Of a stretch of DNA of 64,000 bases, positions 26,458 through 35,799 are shown piece after piece. Within the stretch, counting starts at the first letter, position 1, and each line of letters begins with the position of its first letter. The notes beneath the pieces were generated by a model. That model worked only from the letters and a program-made list of their open reading frames with translations, made no database searches and was not told the DNA's origin. The position numbers and the translations under genes were made by a program. Source of the stretch: Pseudomonadota bacterium (GTDB taxonomy: Bacteria > Desulfobacterota > Syntrophorhabdia > Syntrophorhabdales > Syntrophorhabdaceae). Where the stretch lies: positions 124,676-188,675 of the forward strand of contig JAPLKB010000058.1 of the NCBI GenBank assembly GCA_026388275.1, written 5' to 3'.

Positions 26458-27864
26458 ATGGCGAAAGTCCTTATTATTGATGATGATGAAATATTTTCTG
26501 AGATGATTGCCGATATTGTGCTACGTGTCGGTCACAACCCATCACGTTCTTTTAATCTCAATGATGGATTGAAAAAGGTATTTGCCGAACCCTTTGATGT
26601 AGTTTTTCTTGATATATTTTTGCCTGATGGTAATGGACTGGAAGCTCTTCCGCAAATCAGAGAGGCGGGATATTTGCCTGAAATAATCATTCTCACGGGG
26701 TTTGGAGATGCCAATGGCGCTGAGTTGGCTATTAAAAACGGCGCCTGGGATTATATTGAAAAACCTTCTTCAATCAAAGAAGTTACACTTTCTCTTATCA
26801 GGGCTCTTGAATACCGGAAAGAGAAAACGACGAATAAATCTCCCGTGGCGCTGAATCGTGGAGCGATTATCGGCAACAGTTCAGGCATAAGGGCGTGCAT
26901 AGACCTTCTTGCCAAAGCTGCATCGAGTGACATAAATGTAGTAATTACCGGAGAAACCGGTACAGGCAAAGAGCTTTTTGCATCGGCAATACACAGCAAC
27001 AGCTCCAGGGCTCATAAAAACTTCGTTGTAGTGGATTGTGCTTCCCTACCTCAGACCCTTGTGGAAAGCATCCTTTTTGGCCATGAAAAAGGATCATTTA
27101 CCGGAGCCGACAAAACACAAACCGGTCTCATAAAACAGGCTCATGGAGGAACGCTATTTCTTGACGAAGTCGGTGAATTACCGCTCTCCCTCCAGAAGAA
27201 TCTATTACGGGCTCTCCAGGAACATCGTTTTCGTCCTGTTGGTTCTGAATTGGAGATAGAAAGTAATTTTCGTCTCATTTCTGCAACAAATAAGGATCTG
27301 AATAAAATGGTAGAAACAGGACAGTTCCGGGAAGACCTCCTTTTTCGTCTCCGCTCACTCACTATTGATCTTCCCCCGTTAAGAAAGCATCCGGAAGATA
27401 TCAAAGAATTACTTGTATCTTTTATTACAAAGCTCTGTGATCGTTATGGAAAGGGAATCAAAGGGTTTTCGCCTGAATTTCTTGAAGCTCTTGAAAAATA
27501 TGAATGGCCGGGGAACGTGAGGGAATTGTTAAGCGCTGTTGAGAGCGCTGTCTCTGAAGCGCTTGAGGAACCGGCGCTGTTTCCCAAGCACCTACCGTTG
27601 AACATAAGGATCAGTTTGAAAAAGGCATCTCTACAGAAAGATGTGAACACCGTTAATGGCGAAGAAAACAATTTACATTTAGCGGCTTCAATCCCTGTGC
27701 TCAAAGATTTCAGGGATAATGCGATTGCTAAGGCTGAAAGGACATACCTCGAAAATATTTTGGCTTCTACCAGTAACAATATTATAGAGTCTTGCCGGAT
27801 TTCCGGTTTGTCGCGGCCAAGGTTGTATGCACTTTTGAAGAAATATAACCTTATAAAACGATGA
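26458..27864 (+). CDS. NtrC-family sigma-54-dependent response regulator
   Basis: The 468-residue protein has a receiver domain (phospho-acceptor Asp52 in FLDIFLPDG), a AAA+ domain (Walker A GETGTGKELF, sigma-54 contact loop as GSFTGA rather than the commoner GAFTGA, GGTLFLDEVGELP, and the arginine-bearing FREDLLFRL), and a Fis-type helix-turn-helix at the C-terminus. It should activate sigma-54 promoters when phosphorylated, probably by the preceding hybrid kinase. Directly downstream lies an array of AAGACA sites and a -24/-12-like promoter, its probable target. Confidence 0.94.
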   Translation: MAKVLIIDDDEIFSEMIADIVLRVGHNPSRSFNLNDGLKKVFAEPFDVVFLDIFLPDGNGLEALPQIREAGYLPEIIILTGFGDANGAELAIKNGAWDYIEKPSSIKEVTLSLIRALEYRKEKTTNKSPVALNRGAIIGNSSGIRACIDLLAKAASSDINVVITGETGTGKELFASAIHSNSSRAHKNFVVVDCASLPQTLVESILFGHEKGSFTGADKTQTGLIKQAHGGTLFLDEVGELPLSLQKNLLRALQEHRFRPVGSELEIESNFRLISATNKDLNKMVETGQFREDLLFRLRSLTIDLPPLRKHPEDIKELLVSFITKLCDRYGKGIKGFSPEFLEALEKYEWPGNVRELLSAVESAVSEALEEPALFPKHLPLNIRISLKKASLQKDVNTVNGEENNLHLAASIPVLKDFRDNAIAKAERTYLENILASTSNNIIESCRISGLSRPRLYALLKKYNLIKR

Positions 27865-27922
27865 ATACAAACTCCAGGCCACAGAAAGTGAATATCAAAT
27901 ACTTTCATTTGGACGCCTTTGT

Positions 27923-27981
27923 TGTCTTATGAAATAAGACATAATATTGCTTCGCAAGACAACTTATCGACCGGCAAGACA
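27923..27981 (+). promoter_or_regulatory. Phased operator array: palindrome plus AAGACA half-sites every 20 bp
   Basis: A perfect palindrome TGTCTTATGAAATAAGACA fills 27923-27941. Its right half-site AAGACA (27936-27941) recurs at 27956-27961 and 27976-27981, exactly 20 bp apart each time, so all lie on the same DNA face. The array sits about 100-150 bp before a sigma-54-like promoter, the usual place for an NtrC-type activator site. That the regulator at 26458-27864 binds it is inference. Confidence 0.65.
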
Positions 27982-28078
27982 AAACCCCACTTTATTTTTT
28001 TGGCCATAACATCGAAAAGATGTGGATCTATTTAATATCATACACAATATTGAATCAATATCTTTATGTGTATACTCC

Positions 28079-28093
28079 GGCACAATTCTTGTA
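28079..28093 (+). promoter_or_regulatory. Sigma-54-like -24/-12 promoter
   Basis: GGCACAATTCTTGTA matches the sigma-54 pattern (GGCAC at -24, TTG at -12 with correct spacing); the invariant GC at -12 is GT here, so it is a near-consensus element. It lies about 100 bp after the AAGACA array and just before the small signalling gene at 28107. Confidence 0.5.
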
Positions 28094-28106
28094 TTAAGTG
28101 TCTGTC

Positions 28107-28511
28107 ATGCAGGAACACTTAAGGAATAAAATAATTGAAAATACAGTAATTTTTTACAGTAAAAAAACTGGTAAAAAAGAAATAGAGCTTCAAAAAACCG
28201 TAGCAAACACAGTGAAAGATCAGAAAATAGAAATCTGTAAAACTGTTGAAGATTTATTTACAAAACTCCGTTTTATAAAACGCGACAGAATGATTCTAAT
28301 TCTTTTGGTTTCGGATGAGGACGACTTCAGAGATATCCTTACAATTAAATCATTATTGGATGATATGCGCATTTTGCTCATTCTTCCCAATGCGGGAGAT
28401 GAAATAGTTGCCATGGGTCATAGCATTCATCCACGGTTTTTGAGCTATATAGACGGCAATTTTCAGGAAGTGGCAGCAGTTCTGGAAAAGATTGAAAAAC
28501 TAAGAGTATAA
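28107..28511 (+). CDS. Small receiver-like protein of unknown function
   Basis: This protein of about 134 residues has an alternating alpha/beta pattern (MILILLVSDEDDFRDILTIKSLL, MRILLILPNAG, HPRFLSYIDGNFQEVAAVL) resembling a degenerate receiver fold, but the phospho-acceptor Asp arrangement is not evident. The start is uncertain: ATG 28107 lies only a few bases past the predicted sigma-54 start point, GTG 28098 would precede it, and an AAGGAA at 28120-28125 could serve a non-ATG start further on. It is followed after 40 bases by an ATPase-domain gene, so the two probably act together. Confidence 0.6.
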   Translation: MQEHLRNKIIENTVIFYSKKTGKKEIELQKTVANTVKDQKIEICKTVEDLFTKLRFIKRDRMILILLVSDEDDFRDILTIKSLLDDMRILLILPNAGDEIVAMGHSIHPRFLSYIDGNFQEVAAVLEKIEKLRV

Positions 28512-28550
28512 ACAAGAGGCAAATAATTATTCCATAGAGGGAGGTATCAA

Positions 28551-29243
28551 ATGGCAAAGGAAATAAAAAATCAATTTAATTTCAAAAGTCAATTTAATTT
28601 CAAAAGTCTTCCGTCGTTTATTTACAACAGGGAAATTAAACCGAAAGAAACGGATATCAACGATATTATCAACGCAACCAGCTCAATATTGCCCCAGCAC
28701 ATAGAAGACGAGGGCATTAAAATAAAATTTAATCTTACAAATGAAAGATTAAATATTATGGCCGATATTTCCAGGATGCAGGAAGCCCTACTGAATTTGA
28801 TTAAAAATGCCCGGGACGCAATGCCCCTTGGCGGAGTGTTGACCATTGCTACAAAAAAAGCGAATTTCAACAACGGAATCTATCCATATAGAAATGATAA
28901 ATTGTCGGCAATGTGCGCTGTCTGTTCAATATCCGATACGGGTTATGGCATGGATGAAATTACATTGAAAAGAGCCTTTGAGCCCTTCTTTACATCGAAA
29001 AACAGCACCATGCAAAAGGGTCTTGGCTTGCCCATAGCATATCACATTGTTAAAGAACACAACGGGAGCATATCCATGGAAAGCAGTCCGGGAAAGGGGA
29101 CAACAATTAAGCTTTACCTGCCTTTGTCAGAACGCGGTGTAGAGAAAGTTGAGCCTATACCCCTTCCTCCATCTGCCGGAATAGGATTGATGTTTAATGA
29201 AACTTTTTTTAGTGGAAATAACAATGAACTGGCAAGTTTGTGA
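28551..29243 (+). CDS. Histidine-kinase-type ATPase domain protein without a HisKA domain
   Basis: The 230-residue protein is almost only a HATPase_c domain: N box EALLNLIKNARDAMP, G1 SDTGYGMD, F box FEPFFTSK and G2 KGLGLPIAYHIVKEHNG. No phospho-accepting histidine helix is present before it; the N-terminus instead has a short duplicated segment (QFNFKS twice, an 18-bp DNA repeat at 28571-28606) and a basic linker. A GGGAGG site supports the start. It may be a phosphatase or anti-factor-like partner in the regulon of the NtrC-type regulator; it could also be a kinase fragment. Confidence 0.75.
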   Translation: MAKEIKNQFNFKSQFNFKSLPSFIYNREIKPKETDINDIINATSSILPQHIEDEGIKIKFNLTNERLNIMADISRMQEALLNLIKNARDAMPLGGVLTIATKKANFNNGIYPYRNDKLSAMCAVCSISDTGYGMDEITLKRAFEPFFTSKNSTMQKGLGLPIAYHIVKEHNGSISMESSPGKGTTIKLYLPLSERGVEKVEPIPLPPSAGIGLMFNETFFSGNNNELASL

Positions 29244-29337
29244 GCTTCTTGCAGGAGACAACAGAGAATGATGCAGGTCTTTGCTTTGGAAGAAAACTGG
29301 TGTCTTTCATAACATTAAAAAGATAAAGGAGGTGTTA

Positions 29338-29562
29338 ATGAAAATAAGAATTAATTCTCATCTTTATAATAGCTGTGGGAGTTGTGAAGATATTTGTCCT
29401 GAAGTTTTCAGAGTGACACATGATTTCGTTCTCAATATGCTGGGTAGAACTTAAGACTTACCTGATTTTTTTGAGAATGCCTGCAGGGACGCTGCTGATT
29501 ACTGTCCGGTTGATGCTATTCTCATTGAAGAGCAATGGAATAAAAGAGCTATGTGTGCTTAG
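29338..29562 (+). pseudogene. Small ferredoxin gene interrupted by an in-frame stop
   Basis: An AGGAGG site precedes an ATG at 29338. The frame gives a ferredoxin start with NSCGSCEDICPEVF, then a TAA at codon 39 (29452-29454). In the same frame the sequence continues as ACRDAADYCPVDAILIEE, the normal C-terminal half of a single [4Fe-4S] ferredoxin, up to TAG at 29560-29562. The four cluster cysteines are thus split by one nonsense codon. TAA is neither a selenocysteine nor a pyrrolysine codon, so the gene is probably dead or misread. Confidence 0.8.
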
Positions 29563-29719
29563 AATTGAACAAAACAGGAAAAGATGGAGGGTTCAAAGGA
29601 TATTTGCCTGGTTGAGCAAGGAACTCGAAAGAAAAGACTATATCAACCGGCGGTTTTTAATACCTCTTTAAGGGCGGTAAATACGTTTCTGTTATTCTAT
29701 TAATGAAAAGGAGGTCCAT

Positions 29720-30166
29720 ATGTTTTCACCAAAAAAGATTCTTGTACCAACAGACTTTTCCAAGTACTCGGATAAGGCACTTCAACAGGCGGCTGACATT
29801 GCAAAGGAGCATAACTCCACAATCTACCTTTTTCACGTTATCGGAATAATCCAGCAATGTGCTGTAGATTATTGCCTTGACAACCAGATAATAGAAGAAC
29901 TTGAGAAAAAGAGTATCGATTCATCCAAGGAGATGATGAAAGAACAAATCAATAAAATTGCTGAAGCAAAGTCCTTAAAAATAATCACAGATGTCAAAAA
30001 AGGCACTCCTTACGAAGAAATACTTAAGGAGCAGGCAGAAAAAAAGATAGATCTGATCGTTACTGCATCCCATGGCAAAACAGGTCTGATGCATTATTTA
30101 ATGGGGAGTGTGGCAGAAAAGGTTGTAAAGGGAGCAAAGTGCACTGTAATGTTGGTAAAAGCCTGA
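29720..30166 (+). CDS. Universal stress protein (UspA family)
   Basis: The 148-residue protein is a single Usp domain: it opens KKILVPTDFSKYSDKAL and ends with the nucleotide-loop region DLIVTASHGKTGLMHYLMGSVAEKVV followed by a terminal beta strand (CTVMLV). The GxxG-9-G(S/T) type loop suggests the ATP-binding subgroup. Strong AAGGAGG upstream. It lies between a broken ferredoxin gene and a hemerythrin-like gene, a setting consistent with stress or oxygen response. Confidence 0.92.
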   Translation: MFSPKKILVPTDFSKYSDKALQQAADIAKEHNSTIYLFHVIGIIQQCAVDYCLDNQIIEELEKKSIDSSKEMMKEQINKIAEAKSLKIITDVKKGTPYEEILKEQAEKKIDLIVTASHGKTGLMHYLMGSVAEKVVKGAKCTVMLVKA

Positions 30167-30355
30167 TCAATAATAAAGTGTACTTGTAAAAATATCCTTG
30201 AGGAACCGGCACGGGAAGATAATTCACATGTGAAAATGATGCCTGAAATTTGCAAAAAACTGAAAAAGAGTAAACCATTTAAAAATGGATTTCCATAAAG
30301 TAAAAAGGGCAACGCAAAGAAGCAGGGCCGAAATACAAATCAGCGGAGGTATGAA

Positions 30356-30907
30356 ATGCTGCCTATAGGGCCTTTAATGATCGAACACCGTCTTATAGAG
30401 AAAATGATTCTGGCAATAAAACAAGAAGCCGGGAGACTTGAGACGGGAGGCGAACTCAATATCGATTTCCTTGAACTCATTGTTGATTTTATTCGCACCT
30501 ACGCTGATCTTTGTCATCATGGAAAAGAAGAGGACATCCTCTTCAAGGAACTCCAGAAAAAAGATCTCTCTGACGAGCAAAAGCGTATAATGAGCGAATT
30601 GGTTGAAGAACACATAATTGGGCGTGTTACGGTGAAGCGACTCTCAGAGGCCAGAAATAAATATATTGAAGGCAAAAAAGAAGAACTGTCGATTATTGTG
30701 AAGCTCATGGTGTTTCTGGCAGATTTCTATCCGAAGCATATTGAGAAGGAGGACAGGCACTTTTTTATCCCTGTCATGGGCTACTTCACTTCTGAGGAAA
30801 AGGATGCCCTTTTAGAACAGGGTAACGAGTTTGACAGAGATCTTATCCATCATATCTACAAAGAAAAATATGAGAGTGCTTTAAAGCTGCTTTCAATTGG
30901 TTCATAG
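30356..30907 (+). CDS. Hemerythrin HHE-domain protein
   Basis: This 183-residue, all-helical protein has hemerythrin-type iron-ligand spacing: His in PLMIEHRLIE, His-His and Glu in LCHHGKEEDILF, His in VEEHIIGR, and HIEKEDRHFF near the C-terminus. Such proteins bind a di-iron centre and sense or carry oxygen or nitric oxide. AGGAGG-like site (GCGGAGG) supports the start. In an anaerobe, an oxygen or NO protection role beside a universal stress protein is reasonable inference. Confidence 0.87.
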   Translation: MLPIGPLMIEHRLIEKMILAIKQEAGRLETGGELNIDFLELIVDFIRTYADLCHHGKEEDILFKELQKKDLSDEQKRIMSELVEEHIIGRVTVKRLSEARNKYIEGKKEELSIIVKLMVFLADFYPKHIEKEDRHFFIPVMGYFTSEEKDALLEQGNEFDRDLIHHIYKEKYESALKLLSIGS

Positions 30908-30933
30908 GCGATAGCGCTATATGAATACCATCC

Positions 30934-31293
30934 ATGATTTTATACTTAATATTAGGAGTTGCGGCTGTAGCCTTAAGCGGATTCATAGACATTGGCGAAG
31001 GAGCTATTATCATGCCTGCCTTTGTCTTTTTGTCCGGATTTTTTTAACATCAGACACGGGGTACCGGGTACCACGCTGTCTCTTCTCATTCCGCCTATTT
31101 CGGTTCTCGCTGCAATGATGTACTATCGACAAAGATTATAGATGTGAAAAAGGCGACCGCAATCTGTCCCGGACGCATTTTCGGTAGTTCTTTCAATGCA
31201 AAGTTTGGGATGGGGCTATTAAACATAGCGTTATAACGAACATTTGGGGTGGCATTGTTTTTCATTGCATTAAAGATCATATTAATGAAATAA
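30934..31293 (+). pseudogene. Decayed TauE/SafE-family membrane transporter
   Basis: Pieces of a TauE/SafE half-transporter are spread over several frames: LGVAAVALSGFIDIGEGAII followed by PAFVFLSGFF and a stop, then GTTLSLLIPPISVLAAMMYY and a stop, then DVKKATAICPGRIFGSSFNA, and finally GVALFFIALKIILMK. The order and length (about 120 codons) fit one domain of the family, with at least two stops and one frame change. It is clearly non-functional as read. Confidence 0.75.
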
Positions 31294-31435
31294 TTATATT
31301 TATTGTCTTCATGGCCCATTTTTGAAAGCGACAAAATGGTGTTGCCCGGTATTGAAGAAGATTCATTAGGGTTATCAGTGATAACATAGATTGGTCATGC
31401 AGCATGAAAGTTTGTGAAACTATAGTGATTTAAAT

Positions 31436-33967
31436 ATGATCAAATCAATAAATGAATTATATGCTTTTTGGGCGCTGTCTCCAAATACTTTGCTTACCCG
31501 CCTTCAGGCCACAATCGATGGTTTGACCGGGATTGAGGCACAAAAACGACTTCAAACCTTTGGCCCTAATACCCTGAAACCAAAGAAGAGGAAAGATTCA
31601 CTTGCACTTATCCTTGCACAGTTCAAAAGCCCGATCATTATAATACTACTTTTTGCGACTGGACTCTCCTTTATACTTCATGATGTAACCGATGCATTGA
31701 TCATACTGGCAATAATCCTGGTTAGCGGCCTGCTTGGATTCTTCCAGGAACGTGGAGCGGTTAATGCTGTTCAGAAACTCCTTTCCATTGTCCAGGTCAG
31801 AACAATGACACTTCGTGACGGAGATTTCATGGATGTGCCAATCGAAGAAGTGGTACCGGGCGATATAATCAAATTAAACGCTGGAGATATTATCCCTGGT
31901 GACTGTATGATCATTGAATCCAAGGACCTTTTTCTTGACGAAGCAACATTGACAGGAGAGACCTACCCGGTGGAAAAGGAAACAGGGATCCTCAACGAGG
32001 CAGCCCCTCTCAACCGGAGAACAAACACGCTTTTCATGGGTACCCATGTTGTGAGCGGCGACGGAAAGGCGGTTGTTGTTCATACCGGGAAGGATACGGA
32101 GTTTGGAAAGATATCTGAACAGCTTAAATTCAGGCCGCCAGAGACGGAATTTGAACATGGTGTCAGTCATTTTGGCTACCTCCTGTTAGAGGTTACCATG
32201 ATACTGATAATATTGATCTTTACTATCAACGTATATTTCCACCGGCCAGTGCTGGAATCGTTCCTTTTTTCCCTTGCCCTTGCGGTAGGGCTCACGCCTC
32301 AGCTTCTACCGGCAATTATCAGTATCAACCTTGCCCACGGTGCAAAACGGATGGCTGGCCAGAAGGTTATCGTAAAACGGCTTGCATCGATTGAGAACTT
32401 CGGAAGCATGAATATCCTCTGTTCCGATAAAACCGGCACCTTAACCGAGGGCCTGGTACAATTGCACACTGTCCTCGATATAGAGGGCCGGGAGAACGAA
32501 AAGGCCCTTCTCTACGCATATATCAATGCATACTATGAAACAGGCTTTACAAATCCTCTTGATGAAGCAATCCGCCAATATCGGCAGTTCGACCTTTCAC
32601 ATATGAGCAAGCTTAACGAAGTGCCCTACGATTTTATCCGCAAGCGCCTTACCATACTTGTGGATAATGACAATGCTCATCTCATGGTAACAAAAGGTGC
32701 ACTTTCAAATGTACTCGCTGTTTGCTCCACCGTTGAAATTTCCGGGGGGGAGGTTGCTGATATAGGAACATTTCAGGAGAAAATCAATCAGCAGTTCATT
32801 GACCTAAGCAATAAGGGTTTCAGGACTCTTGGCCTCGCATATAAGGATATGGGTTCTCAATCTTCTATGACAAAAGATGATGAGATGCACATGACCTTTC
32901 TTGGTTTCCTCGTTTTCTTTGACCCTATCAAGGAGGGTATCATCGAAGTTATCAAAATCCTTAAAGAATCCGGTGTCACGCTGAAAGTCATTACCGGAGA
33001 TAGCGAGCTTGTTGCCGCCAGTGTAACTGAGCGTATGAATTTCCCGAACCGTAGTATACTGAACGGTTCCAGTATTCGTGAAATGAGTAATGAAGCACTG
33101 ATGAAAAAGGTCAACAGCGTAGATATCTTTGCTGAGATTGAGCCGAATCAAAAAGAGCGTATCATCCTTGCTTTGAGGAAATCGGGAAATGTAGTCGGAT
33201 ACATGGGAGACGGCATCAATGACGCATCGGCATTACATGCTGCAGATGTAGGAATTTCGGTAAACAGCGCGGTAGATGTGGCTAAGGAAGTGGCCGATAT
33301 CGTACTTCTCGAAAAAGACCTCCGTGTTCTGGCAAATGGTGTACTGGAGGGCAGGAAAACTTTCGCAAATACGCTTAAGTATGTCTTTATGGCTACAAGC
33401 GCCAACTTCGGCAACATGTTCAGCATGGCAGGGGCCTCACTTTTTCTTTCTTTCCTTCCTCTACTTCCAAAACAGATTCTATTCACGAACCTATTGACTG
33501 ATTTTCCTGAGATGACAATTGCCACCGACAGCGTTGACCAGGAGATGCTCAATCAGCCCCGTAAATGGAACATCAAGTTCATCCGTAACTTTATGCTTGT
33601 TTTCGGTTTACTTAGCTCTGTTTTTGACTATCTTACCTTTGGCGTCCTTCTTCTTGTTCTCAATGCATCGGTCGAAGAATTCAGGACCGGCTGGTTCATG
33701 GAATCCGTTATTTCTGCTTCAATGATCGTGCTGGTCATACGAACCCGGGGACCTTTCCTGAAAAGTAGGCCGGGTAAGGCTTTATTGACTGCCACTTTCC
33801 TTGTCGCCGTGGTTACAATCCTTTTCCCTTATACACCTATGGGAACGCTCTTTGGATTTGCACCTATACCGCTGCCATACATTTTGACGCTCCTTCTTAT
33901 TGTCGTGCTCTATATCATTTCAGCAGAGGTAGCAAAAAGGTTCTTCTATAAATGGGCAAAGTTATGA
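31436..33967 (+). CDS. mgtA: P-type ATPase, magnesium-translocating (MgtA/MgtB type, P3B)
   Basis: The 843-residue protein has the full P-type ATPase series: actuator motif LTGETYPVEK, phosphorylation site CSDKTGTLTEG, KGALSNVL nucleotide pocket, and hinge MGDGINDASALHAADVGISV. The order of helices and the C-terminal KQILFTNLLTDFPEMTIATD are typical of Mg2+ importers of the MgtA class rather than calcium pumps. It lies alone after the decayed TauE gene; there is no Shine-Dalgarno sequence upstream of the ATG. No MgtA-type riboswitch leader was recognised. Confidence 0.92.
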   Translation: MIKSINELYAFWALSPNTLLTRLQATIDGLTGIEAQKRLQTFGPNTLKPKKRKDSLALILAQFKSPIIIILLFATGLSFILHDVTDALIILAIILVSGLLGFFQERGAVNAVQKLLSIVQVRTMTLRDGDFMDVPIEEVVPGDIIKLNAGDIIPGDCMIIESKDLFLDEATLTGETYPVEKETGILNEAAPLNRRTNTLFMGTHVVSGDGKAVVVHTGKDTEFGKISEQLKFRPPETEFEHGVSHFGYLLLEVTMILIILIFTINVYFHRPVLESFLFSLALAVGLTPQLLPAIISINLAHGAKRMAGQKVIVKRLASIENFGSMNILCSDKTGTLTEGLVQLHTVLDIEGRENEKALLYAYINAYYETGFTNPLDEAIRQYRQFDLSHMSKLNEVPYDFIRKRLTILVDNDNAHLMVTKGALSNVLAVCSTVEISGGEVADIGTFQEKINQQFIDLSNKGFRTLGLAYKDMGSQSSMTKDDEMHMTFLGFLVFFDPIKEGIIEVIKILKESGVTLKVITGDSELVAASVTERMNFPNRSILNGSSIREMSNEALMKKVNSVDIFAEIEPNQKERIILALRKSGNVVGYMGDGINDASALHAADVGISVNSAVDVAKEVADIVLLEKDLRVLANGVLEGRKTFANTLKYVFMATSANFGNMFSMAGASLFLSFLPLLPKQILFTNLLTDFPEMTIATDSVDQEMLNQPRKWNIKFIRNFMLVFGLLSSVFDYLTFGVLLLVLNASVEEFRTGWFMESVISASMIVLVIRTRGPFLKSRPGKALLTATFLVAVVTILFPYTPMGTLFGFAPIPLPYILTLLLIVVLYIISAEVAKRFFYKWAKL

Positions 33968-34121
33968 TGAAAGACCGGCCTTGAAAACAGGAGATTATAT
34001 AATGTCTTTGCACCAGCAGTTACTCGAAATCTTATCACAACGTCTTGATTTTTCAGTCTGTGAATGTTACTGTTATCATTGTTAATACTATTATTCTATT
34101 GATTATCGGAAGGTGCTCTGT

Positions 34122-35741
34122 ATGAAGAAATTTAAGGTTCTTGTCACGGATAATATTTCAAAGAAAGGTGTCAATATACTGGAACGTGAAGGCAATACCG
34201 AAGTTGATATAAAAGCCGGCATCAAGGCAGATGAACTCAAAAAGATTATCGGTGAATATGATGCTATTGTTACGCGAAGCGGAACAAACGTTACTGAAAG
34301 CTTGTTGGAAACCCCGGGTAAACTGAGGATTATAGGAAGAGCAGGCGTTGGTGTTGATAATATAGATATTGAAGCTGCGAGCAAAAAAGGTATTATTGTT
34401 ATCAATGCTCCCACCGGAAATACCCTTGCAGCAACTGAGTTGACAATGGGACATATCCTGGGCGCTGCAAGGAAGATACCCCTTGCAAATAGTTCCCTTA
34501 AATCAGGCAAGTGGGACAGAAAAAGTTTGGGTGTAGAACTTTATAATAAAGTGCTTGGTATTGTGGGACTGGGCAGGATTGGAAGTAACATTGCCATAAG
34601 AGCTAAAAGTTTCGGCATGAAGATAATCTCCTATGACCCTTACATCAAAAGGAGCAAAGCCGATGCCCTTGGGGTGACACTATACGATAAGCTGGATGAT
34701 TTACTCAAGGAAGTTGATATAATTACATTCCATACCCCTTTGACGCCTGTTACAAAAAACATGATTACCGCCAGAGAGATAGCCTTGATGAAAGACGGTG
34801 TCATTATTGTTAACTGTGCAAGAGGTGGAATAGTAAATGAAGATGATCTGTATAATGCCTTAAAATCAGGGAAGATATTTAGTGCCGGTATAGATGTTTT
34901 TGTAAAAGAGCCTCCCGATAACAGCAAACTGTTGGAGTTGGAAAATCTATTTGTAACGCCGCATATCGGGGCCAATACAACAGAGGGACAGGAGGCGGTT
35001 TCTGTAATCATAGCCGAACAGGTTCTAAATGCCCTGAATAACAGACCATGTCTTAATGCTATCAACATACCATTCATGAAATCACAGCTTCCGGAAACTA
35101 TGCAGCTATATTTTAACCTTACCGAAAAGATGGGAAAATTTGCTGCTCAGATTTCAGAAGGAAGACCTGAAATGATAAAGATTATCATGGTCGGTAAAAG
35201 CTTCGAGGAAGACCTTTGTGAAAGAAGATTTGATGTTCCCTTCAGCTACCAGCCTTTTACCATTGCAGGTCTCAAAGGGTTTTTTGAAGTAAACCATAAG
35301 GGGGCTGCTACCTATATTAATGCTCCATATCTGGCAAAAGATGGAAATATTTTTATAGAGGAGACAAAGGCATCACAGTTTGATAAATTCAATGATCTTA
35401 TTTTATTTATCATCAAGACCGATAAAGGTGAAACATCAATCGGCGGAACGGTGTTCCCGGATAAACTGGGAAGAATTGTTTTACTTGACCGCTTTCATCT
35501 TGATATGGTGCCGGAAGGTGCCTTTATACAATTCAGAATTTTTGACAAACCCGGTATTGTCGGAAAAGTAGGAACAATACTAGGCAATAACAATATCAAT
35601 ATTTCAGGTTTTGGTATGTCCAGGCAAAAAAGCGGGGAAGAGGTTGCCTTTGTTTCTGTGGATGACCATATTAGCAGTGAAGTGCTTGATGAGATTTTGC
35701 GCATAGATGGGATGATTGAAGCAAAGGTTATATATTTATAG
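34122..35741 (+). CDS. serA: D-3-phosphoglycerate dehydrogenase (long form)
   Basis: The ATG at 34122 (GGAAGG upstream) is better placed than a GTG at 34113. The 539-residue enzyme makes the first step of serine synthesis. It has the substrate domain, the NAD loop LGIVGLGRIGSNIA, the ARGGIVNEDDL and PHIGANTTEGQE active-site region with the His/Glu pair, an intervening ASB domain, and a C-terminal ACT domain (QFRIFDKPGIVGKVGTIL) for serine feedback. Length fits the long bacterial type. Confidence 0.96.
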   Translation: MKKFKVLVTDNISKKGVNILEREGNTEVDIKAGIKADELKKIIGEYDAIVTRSGTNVTESLLETPGKLRIIGRAGVGVDNIDIEAASKKGIIVINAPTGNTLAATELTMGHILGAARKIPLANSSLKSGKWDRKSLGVELYNKVLGIVGLGRIGSNIAIRAKSFGMKIISYDPYIKRSKADALGVTLYDKLDDLLKEVDIITFHTPLTPVTKNMITAREIALMKDGVIIVNCARGGIVNEDDLYNALKSGKIFSAGIDVFVKEPPDNSKLLELENLFVTPHIGANTTEGQEAVSVIIAEQVLNALNNRPCLNAINIPFMKSQLPETMQLYFNLTEKMGKFAAQISEGRPEMIKIIMVGKSFEEDLCERRFDVPFSYQPFTIAGLKGFFEVNHKGAATYINAPYLAKDGNIFIEETKASQFDKFNDLILFIIKTDKGETSIGGTVFPDKLGRIVLLDRFHLDMVPEGAFIQFRIFDKPGIVGKVGTILGNNNINISGFGMSRQKSGEEVAFVSVDDHISSEVLDEILRIDGMIEAKVIYL

Positions 35742-35799
35742 ATTCTCAATCTTATAGTAGTTTTAAAATAACAGCAAAATGTATTTCCATAGGAGATAA

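Noticed and set aside
29452-29454. Recoded stop in the ferredoxin gene
   Set aside because: The codon is TAA; selenocysteine uses TGA and pyrrolysine TAG, so readthrough by these routes is excluded.
29583-29704. 41-codon ORF between the ferredoxin remnant and the universal stress gene
   Set aside because: No ribosome site, no motif, and short enough to arise by chance.
30208-30222. Sigma-54 promoter (CCGGCACGGG) before the hemerythrin-like gene
   Set aside because: The -24 part matches but there is no TTGC-like -12 element at the right spacing.
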